From Ralstonia sp. A12 (GTDB taxonomy: Bacteria > Pseudomonadota > Gammaproteobacteria > Burkholderiales > Burkholderiaceae): a DNA stretch of 64,000 bases. Below are positions 56,596-64,000 of the stretch, piece by piece. Made by a program: the position numbers and the translations under genes. Location of the stretch: the NCBI RefSeq assembly GCF_000801955.1, contig NZ_JSZO01000004.1, positions 62,001 through 126,000 on the forward strand, written 5' to 3'. A model generated the notes under the pieces. That model was given only the letters and a program-made list of their open reading frames with translations, did not search any database and was not told the origin of the DNA. Within the stretch, counting starts at the first letter, position 1; each line of letters opens with the position of its first letter.

Positions 56596-58626
56596 TTAGC
56601 GGCCGCGATGCGGCGTATCGGTCAGTGGGACGATGGGCTCGGGCGGCGGCAACGTCTCGGATACGCCATTGCTGCGCCGCTGGAAGAGTGAGAAGGTTTC
56701 GTTGGTGTCGCCGGGGCGGCTGCCGCGCCACACCATTTCCCAGTTGTCGCCCTGAGGGCGGCGTCGGCTGTGCTCCGGCCGTTTTTCGAGCACCAGCATC
56801 AGGTCGCAGGTACGCGCGGTCGGGTTGGGGCGGTGATCGTCGCCTGCGCCGCTGTGGCCGAGCAGCCACTTGACCGGGCGCACGCCGGTTTCGTAGTGCA
56901 TCAGCGCGCGTTCGCTCTCGCCCATGCCGCGCGTGGCCACGCAGATCTGCGCGGATTCGAGCACGGGTTTGATCGCCTGGAACAAGGGGCGGTAGCTACG
57001 CGCGTCATCCACCCAGGGCATCAGCAGTGTGCCGAGCAGGCCCCACACCATGCCAAGACCAGCGGCCCACGCCACCACACCCGAACGCGCGGGCCGCAAC
57101 CACACGCAGATCGCCCACAGCACGGTGATGCCGGCCGCCGCCAGCACCGCGATCGGGTGCAGCAGCATGTCGTAAGGCAGCGGCAGCACGCGGCCAAGCA
57201 TTTTGGCCAGCCAGCCCGGCAGCGACTGCCCGCCATTGGTGACGAGCGTGGCCCACACGCTCCACACCACCAGCCCCAGCGCACCAAACACCGCCACCGA
57301 CAGCGCCCAGGCGCGCGCACGCCACGCCGGCGGGATCAGCAGGAGCATCGGCGCACCCAGCAGAACCAGCGCCGGTTGCAGCGGCATCAGGTACACATCG
57401 CGCAGCACGGCCGAGCGCAGCACCACGGCAATCGTCACAAGCACGAACAGCGCCACCACCAGGTGCCCCTGATACGGCAACAGCCAGGCTGCGCGCGCGC
57501 CACGTCCACGTTGGCGCACCAGCTTGTAGAGCGAGATGCCCAGCACCGCCAGTGCCGGCCACACCGCCGGCGTGCCGGTCAGCAGGATCGAGCGGACGGT
57601 GGTGACGAGTGATCCGTTCTCACCGCCCAGATGCGAGAACCCGAAGAAGCGGCCAAGGTTGTTGACCCAGAACCACTCGATGAACAGGTCCGGCGATTCG
57701 TGCCAGAAGATGGCAGGCCAGATCACCAGCCAAGGTAGCGCCGCCAGCAGCGACAACCCATAGAAACGCCATGCCTGGCGATTGCGGAAGTCTGGCAACA
57801 GCGCCATCGCGGCCAGCAAGGTCAGCGCGAACAGGCCCGGTACGAGCACACCCTTGCCGAGGAACGCCACGCCAACGCCCGTGCCGAACCACAGCGCCGG
57901 GCGAAGCACGTCAACGCCGTGTACGCCGCCTGCCTCATTCGCCTTCACATAGCGCACCAGGCCATACAGTGCGATGGCGGTGCCGGCCAGTTGCGGCACG
58001 TCGGCAATGAATTTGTGGACATGCTCGACCAGCCCGATGCAGCCGGCGAACAGCAGCAATGCGCCCAGCGCGTAGTCACGAAACGCTGCGCTGCCGGCAT
58101 CCAGCCCGGCGGTACGGCGTTCGGACAGTGTCAGGCCGGGGCGACCGCGTGCCAGGTGTGCCCCCACGCGCATGCGCCAGTCGCGAGCCTCGCCGCGCAG
58201 CAGGCGCGCCGCACGCCAGATCGCCAAGCAGGTCAGCGCCATCCAGAACAGCACGGCCAGACGCACCGCTTCGTGCGGCGGCAGATCCGGCACGGCCAGC
58301 GCGGCCAGCGCGCCGGTCCAGTACATCAGCGGGGGCTTCTCGACGAACGGCTCAAAGGCGACGTTGGGGATCACCCAGTCGCCGCGCTCGATGATGTTGA
58401 GCACCACGCCAAACGAGTACGGCTCGTCGGCTTTCCACGGCGCGCGCCAGAACGTGCCCGCAACAAAGTACGCGCACACCATTAGCACGACGATCACGCG
58501 CCAGTGCCGCACCAGCACGGCGGTGAGGCTGCGCGCGCGCGCGTCCGGGCCTGCCGTATTTGCGTTCGCGGGTCCGGTCGACATCAGCGGGAGGGGGTGA
58601 GCGCGCGCGTCAGCGTCAGGTGGCAT
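56596..58626 (-). CDS. ArnT-like membrane glycosyltransferase (PMT_2/GT-C family)
   Basis: 676 residues with about 12 hydrophobic helices. The first luminal loop has APWKADEPYSFGVV, the Asp-Glu motif of the PMT_2/ArnT family, then FVEKPPLMYW. The middle is a run of helices such as LLAMALLPDFRNRQAWRFYG and the C-terminal about 130 residues form a soluble domain with SESERALMHYETGVRP-like sequence. It would transfer a sugar from a polyprenyl phosphate to lipid A, glycan or protein; the acceptor is unknown. Start at 58626 or 58584. It sits between def and fmt, which usually adjoin. Confidence 0.85.
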   Translation of the reverse strand: MPPDADARAHPLPLMSTGPANANTAGPDARARSLTAVLVRHWRVIVVLMVCAYFVAGTFWRAPWKADEPYSFGVVLNIIERGDWVIPNVAFEPFVEKPPLMYWTGALAALAVPDLPPHEAVRLAVLFWMALTCLAIWRAARLLRGEARDWRMRVGAHLARGRPGLTLSERRTAGLDAGSAAFRDYALGALLLFAGCIGLVEHVHKFIADVPQLAGTAIALYGLVRYVKANEAGGVHGVDVLRPALWFGTGVGVAFLGKGVLVPGLFALTLLAAMALLPDFRNRQAWRFYGLSLLAALPWLVIWPAIFWHESPDLFIEWFWVNNLGRFFGFSHLGGENGSLVTTVRSILLTGTPAVWPALAVLGISLYKLVRQRGRGARAAWLLPYQGHLVVALFVLVTIAVVLRSAVLRDVYLMPLQPALVLLGAPMLLLIPPAWRARAWALSVAVFGALGLVVWSVWATLVTNGGQSLPGWLAKMLGRVLPLPYDMLLHPIAVLAAAGITVLWAICVWLRPARSGVVAWAAGLGMVWGLLGTLLMPWVDDARSYRPLFQAIKPVLESAQICVATRGMGESERALMHYETGVRPVKWLLGHSGAGDDHRPNPTARTCDLMLVLEKRPEHSRRRPQGDNWEMVWRGSRPGDTNETFSLFQRRSNGVSETLPPPEPIVPLTDTPHRGR

Positions 58627-58636
58627 GAACGTGCGA

Positions 58637-59152
58637 TCAGCGCTGGTGCTCCAGATCGCGCTGATGCTTCTTGAGCTTGGAGCGGATGCGCGTCTGCTTG
58701 AGCGGCGACAGATATTCGACGAACACCTTGCCCATCAGGTGATCCATTTCATGCTGGATGCACACGGCCAGCAGGCCATCGGCTTCCAATTCGAAGGTTT
58801 CGCCCTTCTCATTCAGTGCGCGCACGCGCACGCGGTCGGGCCGCTCAACCTTGTCGTAAATCTCGGGCACGGACAGGCAACCCTCGTCCCAGACCTTGCG
58901 TTCATCGCTTGCCCAGACAATCTCCGGGTTGATGAACACGCGCAGTTCATCGCGCGACTCTGACACGTCGATGGTGATCACGCGCTCATGCACGTCGACC
59001 TGCGTGGCAGCCAGGCCCACGCCCGGCGCCTCGTACATGGTCTCGGCCATGTCGGCAGCCAGTTTGCGGATGCGGTCGTCCACGTTGGCGACCGGTTTCG
59101 CGACCTTGTGCAGCCGCGGATCAGGGTATTGCAGGATATTCAGTAGGGCCAT
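58637..59152 (-). CDS. def: Peptide deformylase
   Basis: 171 residues. It removes the N-formyl group from nascent chains. The three conserved motifs are [20 protein letters not shown] with the metal Cys, and [12 protein letters not shown] (HExxH). The start at 59152 gives [17 protein letters not shown], the standard N-terminus. First gene of a leftward run including the glycosyltransferase and fmt; divergent from the LysM protein gene across 251 bp. Confidence 0.97.
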   Translation of the reverse strand: MALLNILQYPDPRLHKVAKPVANVDDRIRKLAADMAETMYEAPGVGLAATQVDVHERVITIDVSESRDELRVFINPEIVWASDERKVWDEGCLSVPEIYDKVERPDRVRVRALNEKGETFELEADGLLAVCIQHEMDHLMGKVFVEYLSPLKQTRIRSKLKKHQRDLEHQR

Positions 59153-59403
59153 GATGCTTGGCAACAACGGTTGCGGAAGGCCACGCTAACGAGGGGTTGC
59201 CTTCAATTGCGATCGCTTGGAATGTCATGCAGAATCGGGGGCGCTATCCGCCACATGGCTTAGGAAAAAGCCTGACGAATGTTCGATGTCATACCCCTCT
59301 TGCTGCAACGCTCCGAAGCGTGCAGCGGCAGCGGTCAGGCGTCGGGCAGCACGCGGACCACTCGCCGATTCTTCATAGAATAATGCGCCATCGTAACACA
59401 CCG
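59153..59403. other. Divergent intergenic region between def and the LysM gene
   Basis: 251 bp holding two outward promoters. TAGAAT at 59376-59381 could be the -10 for the LysM gene. Nothing else specific is seen. Confidence 0.4.
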
Positions 59404-60588
59404 ATGCTTATCAAGCCCGCTACGCAACCTGCCACGAAAGCGCGCCAGTCTTACGTTTGCGCCCTGTCTGCGGTTGCCGCGGCAACGCTGTTTTGTGTCG
59501 GCGCCGCACATGCTGCCGAGCGCACTGTCTCTCCGGCGCAACAAGCGCAGGCCACAGTCGCCGCACAGGCCGGCATCCCTGAATCCGAACTCGCCGCCAG
59601 CGCGCCTGCGCAATACACCGTGCGCCGTGGCGACACGCTGTGGGCGATCTCTGGCAAGTTCCTCAAGCGGCCGTACCGCTGGCCCGAACTGTGGGGCATG
59701 AACCGTGAGCAGATCCGCAATCCGCACCTGATCTATCCGGGTCAGGTGCTCTATCTGCATCACGCCAACGGCCGCGCCTGGCTGTCGAGCTCGCCGGCTT
59801 CGGCGGACGGCAGCACGGTGCGCCTGTCGCCGCACACCCGTGTGTCGGGCCAGGACGACGACGCCATCTCCAGCATCCCCGCCTCTGTCATCGAGCCGTT
59901 CCTGACGCAGCCGATCGTCGTGGATGAAGAAACGCTGGCCACACCGGCGCGCATCTTCGGATTGCTGGAAGGCCGCGTCTACCTGGGCAAGGGCGAAAGC
60001 GCCTACGCCCGCGGTCTGCCCGAGGGCGCTGCCGGCCAGGCAGGCACCGAGTGGCAAGCCTATCGTCCGGTCAAGCCGCTCAAGGACCCGGTCACCGGCA
60101 AGGTGCTTGGCTACGAGGCTGACTTCCTCGGCACGCTGCGCGTGGTACGAGCAGCCACCGGCCCGCAGGCAGTGACCAAGATGGAAGCGCTGACGTCCAA
60201 GGAAGAAATGGGCGTCGGCACGCAACTGATGCCGTTGCCGCCGCGCGTGCCGGTGCGCTATGTGCCGCATGCGCCGGAAGGCGATGTGCATGGCGTGGTT
60301 GCCAAGGTCACGGGCGGTGTGCGCTTTGGCGGCCCCGACCAGGTGGTTGTGCTGAACATCGGCAGCCAGCAAGGGCTGGAGCCCGGCCACGTGCTGGCGC
60401 TGTCGCGCGCGGGTACGGTCGTCAAGGATCGGACCGCCGGTGGCGAAGCCGTGCAACTGCCGGAAGAGCGCTACGGCATGGCGTTCGTGTTCCGCGTGTT
60501 CCCGCATGTGGCCTACGCGCTGGTGACGGACTCGTCGAACACCGTAGAGGTGGGTGACGCGGTCGATAACCCAATGACGCAACCTTGA
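59404..60588 (+). CDS. LysM-domain secreted protein
   Basis: About 394 residues. A signal peptide (ALSAVAAATLFCVGAAHAA) leads to one LysM domain: YTVRRGDTLWAISGKFL and NREQIRNPHLIYPGQVLYL (peptidoglycan binding). The rest has repeated beta-strand motifs such as VYLGKGESAYARGLP and QVVVLNIGSQQGLEPGHVL. Commonly encoded upstream of dprA in beta-proteobacteria. Start at 59404; an in-frame ATG at 59383 would lengthen it by seven residues, but a -10-like TAGAAT lies just before that codon. Ends 22 bp before dprA. Confidence 0.92.
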   Translation: MLIKPATQPATKARQSYVCALSAVAAATLFCVGAAHAAERTVSPAQQAQATVAAQAGIPESELAASAPAQYTVRRGDTLWAISGKFLKRPYRWPELWGMNREQIRNPHLIYPGQVLYLHHANGRAWLSSSPASADGSTVRLSPHTRVSGQDDDAISSIPASVIEPFLTQPIVVDEETLATPARIFGLLEGRVYLGKGESAYARGLPEGAAGQAGTEWQAYRPVKPLKDPVTGKVLGYEADFLGTLRVVRAATGPQAVTKMEALTSKEEMGVGTQLMPLPPRVPVRYVPHAPEGDVHGVVAKVTGGVRFGGPDQVVVLNIGSQQGLEPGHVLALSRAGTVVKDRTAGGEAVQLPEERYGMAFVFRVFPHVAYALVTDSSNTVEVGDAVDNPMTQP

Positions 60589-60610
60589 GCGATCTGACCG
60601 CAGTCCTGAT

Positions 60611-61819
60611 TTGACCGATGCCTCACAGGTCGCGGCGTGTGCCGCGACCGACTCAACCGATTCCCTCTCCTGCACACGCGACCCGGCCGAGCTGGCCGCG
60701 TGGCTGCGTCTGACAGAAACCCCCGGTGTCGGCCCTGTGGCCGCGCGTCAGTTGCTGGCGGCCTTTGGCCTGCCGCAAGACATCTTCGCCCAACCGTATT
60801 CCGCGCTCGCTAAGGTGCTGCCCGAGCGGCACGCGCGCGCGCTGTTGGCGGCGCCGGACGAGGCGCTGGCCGCACTCATCGAACGCACCGTGGCATGGGC
60901 AAACGAGCCCGGCAATGCCGTCTTCACGCTGGCCGATCGAGGCTATCCGCCCCGCTTGCTGGAACTGACCGATCCGCCGACCGTGCTGTACGCCAAGGGC
61001 GATGTGTCGCTGTTGCGTGCGGCGGCAGTGGGCGTAGTGGGCGCGCGCAGTGCTACGGCGGCGGGTATCGACAACGCGCGGGCGTTTGCGCAGGCGCTGT
61101 CTGCGGCGAGCGTGACGGTGGTCTCCGGCTTGGCGCTCGGCATTGATGCGGCGGCACACGAGGGCGCGCTGAACGGGCCCGGCAGCACCATCGCAGTGGT
61201 GGGTACGGGCCTCGATATTGTTTACCCGGCGCGCAACCGGGCGCTGGCGCACCGCATTGCCGAGGCCGGGGTCATCATCTCCGAGTACCCGCTTGGCATG
61301 GGCGCGCGGGCTGAGAACTTCCCGCGCCGCAACCGCCTGATTGCCGGCCTTGCACGCGGGTTGCTGGTGGTGGAGGCTGCAGCGCAGTCCGGCTCGCTCA
61401 TCACCGCGCGGCTGGCCGCCGAGCAGGGGCGCGATGTCTTTGCGATTCCTGGTTCGATTCACTCGCCGCTGGCCAAGGGCTGCCATCTGCTGATCAAGCA
61501 GGGTGCCAAGCTGGTGGAAACCGCTGCTGACATCCTCGATGAACTGGGCTGGGGGCGTGCCGTCGCACCGGCCAAGCGAGCTGCTCGTGCTGTGCCCGCT
61601 GAGGACGCCGCCATTGCACCGGCACCGGTCGCGCGCCCTGCGCCCAGTGCCGCTGAAACTGCGCTGCTGGATGCGCTTGGTTTTGATCCCGTCGATCTGG
61701 ATACCTTGTGCGAGCGCACCGGCCAGGCTGCCGCCGCGTTGTCGGCGCAGCTTCTTGCGCTGGAACTGGACGGCCGTGTGGAACGCCAGCCTGGCGGGCG
61801 CTTCCTGCGGCTTCCTTGA
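60611..61819 (+). CDS. dprA: DNA-processing protein DprA
   Basis: 402 residues, DNA processing chain A, which loads RecA on incoming single-stranded DNA in natural transformation. The N-terminal SAM-like region (LTETPGVGPVAARQLLAAF) precedes the Rossmann domain: VGVVGARSATAAG, SGLALGIDAAAHEGAL and PRRNRLIAGLARGLLVVEAA. A C-terminal winged helix (ALGFDPVDLDTLCERTGQ) completes it. Start TTG at 60611, with no better alternative at the N-terminus. Fits with the LysM gene upstream as one operon. Confidence 0.95.
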   Translation: MTDASQVAACAATDSTDSLSCTRDPAELAAWLRLTETPGVGPVAARQLLAAFGLPQDIFAQPYSALAKVLPERHARALLAAPDEALAALIERTVAWANEPGNAVFTLADRGYPPRLLELTDPPTVLYAKGDVSLLRAAAVGVVGARSATAAGIDNARAFAQALSAASVTVVSGLALGIDAAAHEGALNGPGSTIAVVGTGLDIVYPARNRALAHRIAEAGVIISEYPLGMGARAENFPRRNRLIAGLARGLLVVEAAAQSGSLITARLAAEQGRDVFAIPGSIHSPLAKGCHLLIKQGAKLVETAADILDELGWGRAVAPAKRAARAVPAEDAAIAPAPVARPAPSAAETALLDALGFDPVDLDTLCERTGQAAAALSAQLLALELDGRVERQPGGRFLRLP

Positions 61820-61878
61820 AAGCGTGCCTACAATGGGCGCGACCCATTCGCTGACATTGCCGCCTACCGCCATTGTTT

Positions 61879-62268
61879 ATGCCACTGCTTTCGCCAGACA
61901 CTGAAGCCGCAACCCTGCACATGCACATGCGTACGGGGCAGTTGCTGGTGGCGTGCCTGTGCGCCGAGTGGTGCGGCACCTGCCGCAGCTATCGCACGAC
62001 GTTCACCGAGTTGGCGGCGCGGCACCCGGAATGCTGTTTCGTCTGGGTCGACGTGGAAGACCATGCCGACGCCCTGGGCGATTTCTACGTCGAAAACTTC
62101 CCGACCCTGCTGATCCAGCGCATGGACGATGCCGGCGATGTGTTGTTTTTCGGCCCGGTCTTGCCGCATGCAGGTGTGGTGGAAGGCATGCTTTCGCGTG
62201 ATTTGCGCGCCGCACCAACCGTGACGGCGGCACCCGACTTGCGTGGCTGGCTGCTGCAATTGGCTTGA
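61879..62268 (+). CDS. Thioredoxin-family protein
   Basis: 129 residues, thioredoxin-like fold with active site EWCGTCRSY (Cys32, Cys35). There is no signal peptide, so it should be cytoplasmic. NFPTLLIQRMDDAGDVLFF has the cis-Pro equivalent. Lies 59 bp after dprA on the same strand and may be co-transcribed. An in-frame TTG at 61873 is an alternative start. Probable thiol-disulfide oxidoreductase; the partner is unknown. Confidence 0.88.
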   Translation: MPLLSPDTEAATLHMHMRTGQLLVACLCAEWCGTCRSYRTTFTELAARHPECCFVWVDVEDHADALGDFYVENFPTLLIQRMDDAGDVLFFGPVLPHAGVVEGMLSRDLRAAPTVTAAPDLRGWLLQLA

Positions 62269-62510
62269 TGGTGCGCCTTGACAACGCAAGGCGATGTCTG
62301 CGTCACTCTATTGCACCTGAAAAGGAACCGCGCTTATGATTGGCGGCCAAAATCGGGGCAGACTGCCCGGACGCGCGCTCTGACGGGCGCCGGAAGCACT
62401 TGAAGTCGGCAGGCGTTGCCATAAGACTCTAAAAAAACCACGCGAACGGTCGCTATAGAAAAGCGACTTCTTGTTTATCTGATTACTTGCGATCGCCAGG
62501 ATCCGCTCAC
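62269..62510. other. Intergenic region before topB
   Basis: 242 bp without a gene; the GC content falls toward the right end. No clear terminator, hairpin or promoter stands out. Confidence 0.35.
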
Positions 62511-64000
62511 ATGTCCAAGGCTCTCATCATTGCCGAAAAACCGTCGGTCGCCGCTGATATCGCGCGCGCGCTGGGTGGCTTCACCAAGCACGACGAGTAC
62601 TTTGAGAGCGACGAATACGTCCTCTCCTCGGCGGTTGGCCACCTGGTCGAGATCGCCGCCCCCGACGAATACGAAGTCAAGCGCGGCAAATGGAGCTTCA
62701 CCCATCTGCCGGTGATCCCGCCACACTTTGACCTGCGCCCGATCGCCAAATCCGAATCGCGTCTGAAGGTGCTCACGCGCCTGATCAAGCGCAAAGACGT
62801 GACCAGCCTGATCAATGCGTGTGACGCGGGGCGCGAAGGGGAGTTGATCTTCCGCCTGATCGCGCAGCACGCGAACACCAAGCTGCCGATCCAGCGTCTG
62901 TGGCTACAGTCGATGACGCCGCAGTCCATCCGCGACGGCTTTACCAAGCTGCGCAGCAACGAAGACATGATGCCGCTGGCCGATGCCGCCCGTTGCCGTT
63001 CCGAAGCCGACTGGCTGGTCGGCATCAACGGCACGCGCGCCATGACCGCCTTCAACAGCAAGGGCGGCGGCTTCTTCCTGACCACCGTGGGCCGCGTGCA
63101 AACGCCGACGCTTTCGATCGTGGTGGAGCGCGAAGAGAAGATCAAACGCTTCGTGCCGCGCGACTACTGGGAAGTGCGCGCCGAATTCATCGCCGCGGCA
63201 GGCCTGTACGAAGGCCGTTGGTTCGACCCGAAGTTCAAGAAGGACGAGTTCGACCCCGAGCGTCGCGACTCGCGCCTGTGGAGCGAGGCCGAGGCCAAGA
63301 GCATCGTCGCTGCATGCCGCGACAAGACAGGCACCGTCACTGAAGAGTCGAAGCCGTCGACGCAGATGTCGCCGGCGCTGTTCGACCTGACCAGCCTGCA
63401 GCGCGAGGCCAACGGCCGCTTCGGCTTCTCGGCCAAGAACACGCTGGGCCTGGCGCAGGCGCTGTATGAAAAGCACAAGGTGCTGACGTATCCGCGTACC
63501 GATTCGCGCGCGCTGCCCGAAGACTACATGGGCACGGTCAAGCAGACGCTGGACATGCTGGGCGAAAGCTCGCCCAACTATCTGACGCATGCCAAGAAGA
63601 TCCTCGCCAACCAATGGGTCAAGCCCAACAAGCGGATCTTCGATAACAGCAAGATCAGCGATCACTTCGCCATCATCCCGACGCTGCAGGCCCCGAAGAA
63701 CCTGTCGGAGCCGGAGCAGAAGCTGTATGACCTGGTGGTGCGCCGCTTCCTGGCGGTGTTCTTCCCGGCGGCCGAATACCAAGTCACCACGCGCGTGACC
63801 GAGGTGGCCGGCCATCACTTCAAGACCGAAGGCAAGGTGCTGGTGAACCCGGGCTGGCTGGTCGTGTACGGCCGCGAGGCGCAGGGTGAAGACGCCAACC
63901 TCGTGCCGGTCGCCAAGGACGAAAAGGTCAAGACCGACAAGGTCGAGCCGGTGGGCCTGACCACCAAGCCGCCCGCACGCTACAACGAAGCGACGCTGCT
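62511..64000 (+). CDS. topB: DNA topoisomerase III (3' end cut by window edge)
   Basis: The first 496 codons run off the window. TOPRIM domain: LIIAEKPSVAADIARALGG and NACDAGREGELIFRL (the two Mg-binding acidic blocks). The central domain has RCRSEADWLVGINGTRAMT and VGRVQTPTLSIV, and the catalytic tyrosine is Tyr327 in VLTYPRTDSRALP. A type IA enzyme that relaxes negative supercoils and decatenates, with RecQ partners elsewhere. Confidence 0.96.
   Translation, partial: MSKALIIAEKPSVAADIARALGGFTKHDEYFESDEYVLSSAVGHLVEIAAPDEYEVKRGKWSFTHLPVIPPHFDLRPIAKSESRLKVLTRLIKRKDVTSLINACDAGREGELIFRLIAQHANTKLPIQRLWLQSMTPQSIRDGFTKLRSNEDMMPLADAARCRSEADWLVGINGTRAMTAFNSKGGGFFLTTVGRVQTPTLSIVVEREEKIKRFVPRDYWEVRAEFIAAAGLYEGRWFDPKFKKDEFDPERRDSRLWSEAEAKSIVAACRDKTGTVTEESKPSTQMSPALFDLTSLQREANGRFGFSAKNTLGLAQALYEKHKVLTYPRTDSRALPEDYMGTVKQTLDMLGESSPNYLTHAKKILANQWVKPNKRIFDNSKISDHFAIIPTLQAPKNLSEPEQKLYDLVVRRFLAVFFPAAEYQVTTRVTEVAGHHFKTEGKVLVNPGWLVVYGREAQGEDANLVPVAKDEKVKTDKVEPVGLTTKPPARYNEATL

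Overview
The window is GC-rich, densely coding bacterial DNA that reads as a stable chromosomal segment of a beta-proteobacterium in the order Burkholderiales, most likely Ralstonia or a close relative. That assignment is inference. It rests on the gene orders ahcY-YvlD-like-metF, thiCOSGE and rsmB-DUF4390-ntrY-ntrX, an SAH riboswitch in front of ahcY, and a dispersed structured repeat whose conserved blocks I associate with Ralstonia/Cupriavidus. I see no prophage, transposase, CRISPR array or conjugative genes.

Layout. 1-9 kb: a cut-off LysR regulator divergent from a LysE-type exporter, a coniferyl-aldehyde-dehydrogenase-like gene divergent from a GMC oxidoreductase, two tandem periplasmic amino-acid-binding proteins and an AidB-like acyl-CoA dehydrogenase. 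9.6-16 kb: one giant autotransporter of about 2,124 residues with 13 putative-Ig repeats, including a clean five-domain tandem duplication. 16-16.6 kb: two inverted copies of a long-hairpin repeat flanking a 7-bp tandem repeat; a third copy lies at 4.9 kb. 16.6-25.4 kb: a nitronate monooxygenase gene, then a TPP riboswitch and the thiCOSGE operon, a VOC protein, a small lipoprotein and thiD. 25.5-29.3 kb: a His-rich secreted protein and two tandem alkaline phosphatases behind a candidate Pho box. 29.4-31.2 kb: an orphan ATPase and an unrecognised lipoprotein.

31.3-34.7 kb: SAH riboswitch, ahcY, a YvlD-like membrane protein, metF (the S-adenosylhomocysteine/methyl-cycle and folate block) and a TfoX-like protein with a basic tail. 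34.7-43.4 kb: housekeeping genes (PPOX flavoprotein, 5-formyl-THF cyclo-ligase, slt, an NDUFA9-like protein, GST, cca, a TetR regulator and an FAD oxidoreductase). 43.4-47.6 kb: a four-gene unit, RpiR-type regulator, class III aminotransferase, BKACE enzyme and periplasmic binding protein, preceded by a 16-bp inverted repeat overlapping a promoter; this looks like a beta-amino-acid (or related) catabolic operon. 47.7-59.2 kb: a small His-rich membrane protein, tRNA-Phe, then leftward genes ntrX-like, ntrY, DUF4390, rsmB, htpX, lysE-type, fmt, an ArnT-like glycosyltransferase and def. 59.4-64 kb: a LysM protein, dprA, a thioredoxin-like protein and the start of topB, which runs off the window.

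Functional assignments rest on motifs read directly in the translations; no database search was possible.
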